From positions 1 to 13,387 of the forward strand of contig PMCA01000032.1 in assembly GCA_003153935.1 (NCBI GenBank): a stretch of 13,387 nt of DNA, written 5' to 3'. Positions 8,540 to 13,387 of the stretch are shown here, one piece after another. The stretch's first letter is position 1, and each line of letters opens with the position of its first letter. A program made the translations under genes and the position numbers. Source of the DNA: Elusimicrobiota bacterium. Lineage in GTDB: Bacteria > CAYTYR01 > UBA6262. A model generated the notes under the pieces. The model was given only the letters and a program-made list of their open reading frames with translations. It was not told the DNA's origin and did no database searches.

Positions 8540-9590
8540 CGGTATGCTCCTTCTTCTGCCTGTTAAGGGTCTTGTTTATGATCTTGGAAAAATAATCTAC
8601 CAGCGCGATCATCTTGGAATATTCCATGCGCTTGGGCCCGATGATCCCCAGGGCGCCCATAGTCTTGTCGCCAGCCCTGTAGGTAGAAGTGACGATACTG
8701 CACTCCTCCAGGTCCTTGCAGGTGCTTTCCTCGCCGATCAGTACCCGCACGCCCCGGTCCTCGAACTTGGTTTCCAGGACGTCGGTCAGCATCTTCTTTT
8801 CATCGATCACCTTGAAAATATTGCGCAGTTTATCATAATCGCTGAAATCCGGCTGGGAGAGTATATTGCCGGTACCTTCAAGGTATAATTCGGATTCATC
8901 CGCCAGGTTGAACGCCTGTTGAAGCAGGATTTCCAGCAGCTGCAGGTTCCTCTCCTGTTTAACTTTCTCCGTATGCAATTTCCTGATGATCTCCGTGCCT
9001 ATATCTTTTATGTCCAGACCGGCAATGTTGCGATTAAGCATCCGGTTCAATTCGCCGAGTTCTGCGCTATTAGTGTTGCCTTCAAATACTATGACCTTGT
9101 GTCTGATCAGGCCGGAGACGGTGACCAGGACGGCCAGGATATTGTTGCCGTCCAGTTTGATCAGTTCCAGCCTTCTGACTTGGTCGTTGACCACGCTGGG
9201 GGTCAGCACAAAACCCGTATAATGGCTGAGCATGGACAGCATTTTGCTGGTTTCCTGCATCACCCGGCCCAGTTCCATGCGCTGGTTCTCGTATTCGTGG
9301 TCTATTCTTTGTTCTTCTTCCTGGGTCAGGCGCTGTAACTGTACTAAACTATCCACGTAAAAACGATAGCCTTTGTCCGTAGGAACCCGCCCGCTGGAGG
9401 TATGGGGATGGGTCAGGAAACCCTCCTTCTCCAGATCGGCCAGGGTATTGCGTATGGTCGCCGGGCTGACTTCCAGTTTATATTTCTCTATAATGGTCTC
9501 GGAGCCAACCGGTTTGGCGCTGCGGATATAATGATGGATGACTATCTGCAGTATCTTTTGTTTGCGTTCCTGTAGCGATGTTCTGGCCAT
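8520..9590 (-). CDS. hrcA: Heat-shock repressor HrcA
   Basis: HrcA represses chaperone operons by binding CIRCE sites; in known systems its activity depends on GroEL, which makes it a sensor of protein folding load. The 356-residue protein has an N-terminal winged helix-turn-helix (about 9-80) with VSPATIRNTL at 41-50 and SSGRVPTDKGYR at 65-76. A GAF-like central/C-terminal region follows, including VRVLIGEE and GALGIIGPKRMEY. The ATG at 9588-9590 lies only six bases after a perfect CIRCE element. The best ribosome-binding sequence (AAGGAG, 9603-9608) is inside that element at a long 12-base spacing. The gene is first in the heat-shock operon and its end overlaps grpE by 20 bases. It almost certainly controls itself and the rest of the operon. 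Confidence 0.97.
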   Translation of the reverse strand: MARTSLQERKQKILQIVIHHYIRSAKPVGSETIIEKYKLEVSPATIRNTLADLEKEGFLTHPHTSSGRVPTDKGYRFYVDSLVQLQRLTQEEEQRIDHEYENQRMELGRVMQETSKMLSMLSHYTGFVLTPSVVNDQVRRLELIKLDGNNILAVLVTVSGLIRHKVIVFEGNTNSAELGELNRMLNRNIAGLDIKDIGTEIIRKLHTEKVKQERNLQLLEILLQQAFNLADESELYLEGTGNILSQPDFSDYDKLRNIFKVIDEKKMLTDVLETKFEDRGVRVLIGEESTCKDLEECSIVTSTYRAGDKTMGALGIIGPKRMEYSKMIALVDYFSKIINKTLNRQKKEHTGEPRKK

Positions 9591-9596
9591 AAAAAA

Positions 9597-9623
9597 TTAG
9601 CACTCCTTATATTGGAGTGCTAA
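9597..9623. promoter_or_regulatory. CIRCE operator (HrcA-binding inverted repeat)
   Basis: The sequence is TTAGCACTC, nine bases, GAGTGCTAA, a perfect match to the CIRCE consensus with no mismatch in either arm. It lies in the hrcA leader, six bases upstream of the start codon. It touches the last base of the promoter's -10 hexamer (9623) and covers the predicted transcription start. It also contains the likely hrcA ribosome-binding site. HrcA bound here would block RNA polymerase, and the hairpin in RNA could affect hrcA translation as well. Confidence 0.97.
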
Positions 9624-9651
9624 TTTTATCATAACTATTAAAAGCTGTCAA
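9623..9651 (-). promoter_or_regulatory. Sigma-70-type promoter of hrcA-grpE-dnaK-dnaJ
   Basis: On the minus strand a perfect TTGACA (complement 9646-9651) is followed after exactly 17 bases by TAAAAT (complement 9623-9628), which matches TATAAT at five of six positions. Transcription should begin around 9616, inside the CIRCE element. This arrangement fits vegetative sigma-factor transcription with HrcA repression, not an alternative heat-shock sigma factor. Confidence 0.85.
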
Positions 9652-9660
9652 GTAAAAAAA

Positions 9661-9963
9661 TCAGTCGTTCTGAGCGTTCATTTTATCCAGTTTTATCGCC
9701 AGCCGCATATGACTGATCGTCTTTTGCTTATCGCGGTTATTGGCGCACTGTTCTCCCCAATCGTTTTCCGTCGGTAAAGGAGGCCGTTTTACCCGGTCTG
9801 GCGATAACCATGGCTTATCCTCAGCCGAGGGACGGACCGGCCTGGTTTTACTCCACCAGGGGAAAGTAGCCCTCTCCTGCGGCGTGATCTTATGCGGCGG
9901 TATAGCCAGAGCTTGGCTGACCCCGATTACCAAAAATATTATGATCAATAATGCGCGTTTCAT
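9661..9963 (-). CDS. Small secreted protein of unknown function
   Basis: I do not recognise this 100-residue protein. It starts with a clear Sec signal peptide: MKR, then a hydrophobic core (residues 4-15), then a probable signal peptidase I site after ALA (A18-A20). The mature part of about 80 residues is rich in Pro (11) and Trp (4, including a WW pair), has a single Cys, and shows no motif I can name. It has no lipobox, so it is probably periplasmic or exported, not a lipoprotein. The ATG at 9961-9963 has a good AGGAG six bases upstream, which supports a real gene. It lies alone between hemW (80-base gap) and the hrcA promoter, whose -35 box starts nine bases after its stop codon. It may be lineage-specific. 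Confidence 0.7.
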   Translation of the reverse strand: MKRALLIIIFLVIGVSQALAIPPHKITPQERATFPWWSKTRPVRPSAEDKPWLSPDRVKRPPLPTENDWGEQCANNRDKQKTISHMRLAIKLDKMNAQND

Positions 9964-10043
9964 ACCTTACTCCTGTATATCATATCCTATTATATAATTA
10001 TCATATTAACGTATGTTCTGCAACGGTTTTTTGCGGATCGGGA

Positions 10044-11171
10044 TTAGATGAAACGCTGGAAAACCCGGTTGGCGACCATCAGGCCGTGCGCGGTTAAACT
10101 GACCTGATCGTCCTTTTCCTGCAGTAGTCCCTCACTGGCCAGGACTTTGATGGTGGGACCGTAGATCTCGTCAATATTCATCTTGAACCGTTTGCCCAGT
10201 TCGATCTTATTGAACCCATCCATCATCCGCAGGTAAAGCATGATGGTCTCACCCAGCCTTTTATCATGCGGCAGGCTTTCCCTTTCGCAGGTGGCGAACT
10301 TGCCCTGCCCCATTACTTTCTGTATATAAGCGGAGATATCCTTTAAGTTGGTATAGCGTATCCGGCCTAGGTATGAAGTCGCCCCCGCGCCAACCCCTAA
10401 ATAGTCCTCGTTGCGCCAATAGAGCTGGTTGTGCTCACAGCGTTTACCCGGTTTAGCGAAGTTGGATATTTCATAATGCTCGTAACCGTTGGCGGTTAAG
10501 AGCTTGACGGCGTTCTCGTACATCTCCGCTTCCAGGTCTTCATCGATCTTATGCAGATTGCCCGCCTGGAGTTCCCGGCCGAAATGCGTGTCTTTTTCAA
10601 TGGTCAAGCTGTAAAGGGAAATATGGTCCGGTTTCAGTTCCAGGGTACCGGCCAGGGTATCCTGCCACTCTTCCCCGGTCTGCCAGGGCAGGCCAAAGAT
10701 GAGGTCCACATTAATATTGTCAAATCCCGCCTCGCGGGCTTCTTTATAGGTAGCCAGGAAATCTTCAACTGTATGGATCCGTCCCAGTTTTGAAAGGGAA
10801 TCGTTGTTAAAAGCCTGCAAGCCGATACTCAGGCGGTTAACCCCATGCATCCGCATCATCATCAGCTTTTCACAGTTACACGTGCCGGGATTGACCTCCA
10901 TGGTTATTTCCGCTTTTTCCTGGATATAGTAACTGCGCCGGACGGCGTCCAGCAGTTTGGTTATATTCTCAGGGGACAGGGTACTCGGCGTACCCCCGCC
11001 GATATAAATGGAGCCGATGATCTGCACATGGGCCCGGTATAGCAGCAGTTCCTGCTTGAGAGCGTCCAAGTAAGCGTTGACCAGATGCCCCTTATCATCA
11101 TAAGAGTTAAAATCGCAATAATGGCATTTTTTTTGGCAAAATGGGATATGAACGTACAAACCCACGGACAT
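10044..11171 (-). CDS. hemW: Radical SAM heme chaperone HemW (HemN-like family)
   Basis: HemW is a radical-SAM family protein that binds heme and is thought to hand it to apoproteins; it is often misannotated as oxygen-independent coproporphyrinogen III oxidase. The 375-residue protein has the [4Fe-4S]/SAM cluster motif CxxxCxxCDF (C12, C16, C19), GGGTPS at 58-63 and a C-terminal HemN-like domain. It carries the HNxxYW signature (H247-W252) that marks HemW rather than true HemN, and HemW's CDF in place of the CGC typical of HemN. The ATG at 11169-11171 has a GAGGG only four bases upstream; the GTG two codons later is an alternative. It follows the SPFH gene by 68 bases. The lepA...hemW...hrcA linkage is also known in Bacillus. 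Confidence 0.93.
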   Translation of the reverse strand: MSVGLYVHIPFCQKKCHYCDFNSYDDKGHLVNAYLDALKQELLLYRAHVQIIGSIYIGGGTPSTLSPENITKLLDAVRRSYYIQEKAEITMEVNPGTCNCEKLMMMRMHGVNRLSIGLQAFNNDSLSKLGRIHTVEDFLATYKEAREAGFDNINVDLIFGLPWQTGEEWQDTLAGTLELKPDHISLYSLTIEKDTHFGRELQAGNLHKIDEDLEAEMYENAVKLLTANGYEHYEISNFAKPGKRCEHNQLYWRNEDYLGVGAGATSYLGRIRYTNLKDISAYIQKVMGQGKFATCERESLPHDKRLGETIMLYLRMMDGFNKIELGKRFKMNIDEIYGPTIKVLASEGLLQEKDDQVSLTAHGLMVANRVFQRFI

Positions 11172-11239
11172 GAGACCCTCGTTTTAGGCGCTATTGTTTA
11201 TTAGTAAAAAATGCCATAAATAACTTAAACGCGCAAGGC

Positions 11240-12127
11240 CTATTTTTTGCCTATATCTTCAGTTTTGGCTTCCTTGAACATCTCGCCGATAGCTCCTACG
11301 GTACCCAGGGAACGCACCGATTCCAACGGCAGGAACACCTTGGTAGCCTTACCATCCGCTATTTTCGCTAAAGTTTCCAGGTACTTGACAGCCAACAGGT
11401 CCGAAGTAGGTTTGCCGTTATGAATAGCGTTGAACACGGTCTGAATGGCCGAGCCTTCGCCTTCGGCGATGAGTACCTGGGCCTGTTTTTTTCCTTCGGC
11501 CGATAATATGTTGGAGGTCTTTTCGCCTTCCGCCTTAAGGATGGCGGCCTGCTTGAATCCTTCAGCTTCCAGGATGGCAGCGCGTTTATCGCGTTCCGCT
11601 TTCATCTGACGGCTCATAGCGTCGGTAATGTCGCGCGGAGGTTCAATCCTCTGTATCTCCACCCGGGTGACTTTGACGCCCCAGGCATCGGTGGCGTCGT
11701 CCAGCATTTGCCGCAGTTGGATATTGATCTTCTCGCGGCTGGTCAGGGTCTGGTCCAGCTCCAGGTTGCCGATCTCATTACGCAGGTTGGTCTGGGCCAG
11801 CTTCAAGGCGGCGTATTGGAAATTGGCTACGTTGTAGGCAACTTTGAAGGGATCGGTAACCTTAAAATAAATGACCGCGTCTACGGTAACGCCCACGTTG
11901 TCCTTGGTTATAACTTCCTGCGGCGGCACGTCTATAACCTGTTCCCGCATATCCACCTTGCGCACGGTGTCCACGAACGGCACGATAAAATTCAGGCCCG
12001 GATCCAGCAGCCGGTTGAATTTGCCCAGTCTTTCCACCAGGCCCTTCTCGAACGGCCGGACGCGCCAAAGAGCATTGATACCGAATATAAAAGCAAAAAA
12101 TGCTACCAGAACATAGACGAATAACAT
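11240..12127 (-). CDS. SPFH/Band 7 membrane protein, QmcA-like (paraslipin type)
   Basis: SPFH proteins assemble into large membrane-bound rings or scaffolds and often partner with NfeD proteins or membrane proteases. The 295-residue protein has one N-terminal membrane segment (about 2-20), an SPFH domain (about 21-178, with PFEKGLVERLGKF and DPGLNFIVPFVD), and a coiled coil. The coiled coil carries four AEG motifs at 188, 199, 210 and 221, an exact 11-residue repeat. The C-terminal region contains LLAVKYLETL. The ATG has a strong AAAGGAGG five bases upstream. It lies 11 bases after the NfeD-like gene, the classic NfeD-SPFH pairing. QmcA (YbbK) is the closest family I can name; HflK/HflC and true flotillins look less likely from length and layout. 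Confidence 0.88.
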   Translation of the reverse strand: MLFVYVLVAFFAFIFGINALWRVRPFEKGLVERLGKFNRLLDPGLNFIVPFVDTVRKVDMREQVIDVPPQEVITKDNVGVTVDAVIYFKVTDPFKVAYNVANFQYAALKLAQTNLRNEIGNLELDQTLTSREKINIQLRQMLDDATDAWGVKVTRVEIQRIEPPRDITDAMSRQMKAERDKRAAILEAEGFKQAAILKAEGEKTSNILSAEGKKQAQVLIAEGEGSAIQTVFNAIHNGKPTSDLLAVKYLETLAKIADGKATKVFLPLESVRSLGTVGAIGEMFKEAKTEDIGKK

Positions 12128-12138
12128 GTGATCCTCCT

Positions 12139-12576
12139 TTAAATAACTTTCTTAACTATCAGGTGCGTGCCTTCAACCTTGACCACCTCAATGTCTTCTC
12201 CCTCATTGATGTGCTCAGAGGCCTGGGCCCGCCAACTCTCTTTTTCCACTACCACCATGCCTTCATTCTTCAAGGGATCGATGGCCGTGGTCACCTTGCC
12301 TTTTAGCCCGATCAAAGCGTCGACGTGAGCCAGGCGAGCGGACTTACCAGCGTATTTTTCCGCCAGCGGCCGGGAAGCGATCACCCCGACTACGGATAAG
12401 GCAATAAAGACGATCCAGGGCAACCAGATATTGGGAGTCAGCCAAACAGTTAAAGCGGCGGCCAATGCTCCTAAACCAAAGCAGGCAAAGACCAGAATGG
12501 TCGGCGAAGCGATCTCTACTATAAAAAACACCACGGCTACGACTATCCAGACGGATATTGGATCATGAGCGTTCAT
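12139..12576 (-). CDS. NfeD-like integral membrane protein (short form, OB-fold C-terminus)
   Basis: Short NfeD proteins partner SPFH-domain proteins; the precise role of the pair is unclear, but membrane quality control or organisation is the usual proposal. The 145-residue protein has about three hydrophobic segments (about 8-24, 27-46 and 51-68). A soluble C-terminal domain of about 60 residues follows, with the LIGLKGKV...GMVVV...W.A pattern typical of the NfeD OB fold. It lacks the N-terminal ClpP-like protease domain of long NfeD proteins. The ATG at 12574-12576 has a GAGGGGG five bases upstream, overlapping the end of lepB. It starts 11 bases after lepB and ends 11 bases before the SPFH gene, so the three are one operon. 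Confidence 0.88.
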   Translation of the reverse strand: MNAHDPISVWIVVAVVFFIVEIASPTILVFACFGLGALAAALTVWLTPNIWLPWIVFIALSVVGVIASRPLAEKYAGKSARLAHVDALIGLKGKVTTAIDPLKNEGMVVVEKESWRAQASEHINEGEDIEVVKVEGTHLIVKKVI

Positions 12577-12587
12577 TGTTACCCCCT

Positions 12588-13328
12588 CTACCTAATAATT
12601 CTAATTCTATTAAGCGGCCAGTAAATGAACCAGGCCTTGCCTTTCAGGTTATCTTCCGGCATGAAGCCCCAGTAGCGGCTGTCCAGGCTGAAATCCCGGT
12701 TATCGCCCATACAAAAATAGCTGTTGGGCGGAACTTTTATCGGGGCCATATTATCCCTGAGCCGGGCGTCTTCCATTAACCTTGGATCATCGGGAAATAC
12801 GCGTGAATCCTTATGCTCCACGTAGGACTCGATCAGGCGCTGGTTATTCACGTACACTATCTTGTTATGTATCTCCACTGTATCGCCGGGCAAACCGATC
12901 GCCCGTTTAACGAAATCTTTGGTCGGGTCCTTAGGATATTTGAAAACGATTATGTCGCCCCGCTCGATATGCCGGAAAACCATTACTTTATGCTGGGTAA
13001 AAGGGATCTTGGTACCGTAAATGTATTTATTGACAAAAAGATGGTCGCCCAGCTGCAGGGTTTCCAGCATGGACCCGGACGGTATCTTAAAAGCCTGGAT
13101 GGCGAAGGACTGGATGAAATACGCCAGCACCCCGGCTACCAGGAAAGTCTCACACCATTCCAGTGTTTCCTTGACCGCCCGGTTTTTGTTCTTCACCAGC
13201 TGCAGCAGTATGTTAGCGACGAATAACACCAGCAGTATCGGCACTATCCAGGTGGGATAGTTAACGCCGATGCTGACCATCATCACTAAAAACAGGCCGA
13301 TATAGATCATGATCATTTTCTTAGTCAA
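12588..13328 (-). CDS. lepB: Signal peptidase I
   Basis: Signal peptidase I removes signal peptides from exported proteins at the outer face of the cytoplasmic membrane. The 246-residue protein has two or three hydrophobic segments in the first 80 residues. The catalytic serine motif IPSGSM follows with S86, and the catalytic lysine K131 lies in DFVKRAIGLPGD. The conserved MGDNRDFSLDSRYWG is at 207-221. The start is TTG (13326-13328), with AAAGGAG six bases upstream overlapping the lepA stop codon; the later ATG at codon 5 lacks a suitably spaced site. The gene follows lepA by 11 bases, a pairing known in many bacteria, and leads into the NfeD-SPFH pair. All key residues are present. Confidence 0.96.
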   Translation of the reverse strand: MTKKMIMIYIGLFLVMMVSIGVNYPTWIVPILLVLFVANILLQLVKNKNRAVKETLEWCETFLVAGVLAYFIQSFAIQAFKIPSGSMLETLQLGDHLFVNKYIYGTKIPFTQHKVMVFRHIERGDIIVFKYPKDPTKDFVKRAIGLPGDTVEIHNKIVYVNNQRLIESYVEHKDSRVFPDDPRLMEDARLRDNMAPIKVPPNSYFCMGDNRDFSLDSRYWGFMPEDNLKGKAWFIYWPLNRIRIIR

Positions 13329-13339
13329 TTTTCACTCCT

Positions 13340-13387
13340 TTAGTCCTCGTCTATGCTTAAGACCGATAAGAACGCTTTTTGCGGTAT
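13340..13387 (-). CDS. lepA: C-terminal end of translation elongation factor 4 (LepA), partial
   Basis: Only the last 15 codons and the TAA stop (13340-13342) are in the window. They encode IPQKAFLSVLSIDED, which matches the conserved LepA tail; E. coli LepA ends with a similar IPQEAFLAIL segment. LepA is a ribosome-bound GTPase that acts on stalled or misassembled translation complexes. The stop codon overlaps the lepB ribosome-binding site, and lepB starts 11 bases later, so lepA-lepB form an operon. The call rests on a short segment, but the neighbouring gene supports it. Confidence 0.8.
   Translation of the reverse strand: MPQKAFLSVLSIDED

Noticed and set aside
9654-9677. Possible intrinsic terminator after the small secreted protein gene
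   Set aside because: TCAG-AACGA-CTGA followed by seven T on the minus strand looks suggestive, but the stem has only four pairs and includes the stop codon; the T-run also forms part of the A/T-rich upstream side of the hrcA promoter.
9985-10030. Promoter for the small secreted protein gene
   Set aside because: There are several -10-like sequences (TATAAT complement at 9989-9994, GATAAT and TATGAT nearby), but none has a recognisable -35 box at 16-18 bases.
10044-11171. Oxygen-independent coproporphyrinogen III oxidase (HemN)
   Set aside because: The CxxxCxxCDF cluster motif and the HNxxYW signature fit HemW; the length (375 aa) is also shorter than true HemN (about 450 aa).
11172-11239. 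Promoter or terminator between the SPFH gene and hemW
   Set aside because: The A/T-rich gap has a T6 run but no stable hairpin before it, and no pair of hexamers with acceptable spacing; only the long inverted repeat stood out.
1-13387. Mobile elements, CRISPR repeats, phage or defence genes
   Set aside because: No transposase-like frame, direct repeat array, integrase or terminal repeat was seen; nearly all bases are accounted for by housekeeping genes.

Overview
The window is a compact block of bacterial housekeeping genes, all on the minus strand, with about 13 complete protein genes, one partial protein gene at the right edge and one partial tRNA at the left edge. There is no gene-free stretch longer than about 80 bases, and I see no mobile element, CRISPR array, phage gene or defence gene. 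Base composition looks close to even and codon use looks uniform by eye.

In transcription order (right to left): the last 15 codons of lepA (translation factor EF4); lepB (signal peptidase I); an NfeD-like membrane protein; an SPFH/QmcA-like membrane scaffold protein; hemW (radical-SAM heme chaperone family); a small secreted protein of unknown function; the heat-shock operon hrcA-grpE-dnaK-dnaJ, headed by a TTGACA-17-TAAAAT promoter and a perfect CIRCE operator; then a macromolecular-synthesis operon rpsU-NIF3-dnaG-rpoD with its own TTGAAA-17-TATATT promoter. rpoD is followed after one base by a CAT-anticodon tRNA that resembles tRNA-Ile2 rather than elongator tRNA-Met.

The genes fall into three functional groups: membrane and export proteins (lepA, lepB, NfeD, SPFH), the DnaK chaperone machine with its own repressor HrcA, and information processing (ribosomal protein bS21, primase, primary sigma factor, a tRNA). 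The linkage lepA...hemW-hrcA-grpE-dnaK-dnaJ...rpsU...dnaG-rpoD echoes the order known from Bacillus and relatives. The DnaK also lacks the roughly 24-residue ATPase-domain insert of E. coli DnaK. RpoD, in contrast, has a long (about 215 residues) and very basic spacer between regions 1.2 and 2, unlike Bacillus SigA.

This mix suggests an uncultured, deeply branching bacterium. My best guess is Candidatus Omnitrophota or a neighbouring candidate phylum, but this rests on family resemblance recalled from memory and is weak. I do not see evidence for a new multi-gene system. The points most worth checking are the rpoD/tRNA-Ile2 junction, the basic RpoD spacer, the NIF3 gene inside the rpsU-dnaG-rpoD operon, the lack of a terminator between the heat-shock and rpoD operons, and the small secreted orphan protein.
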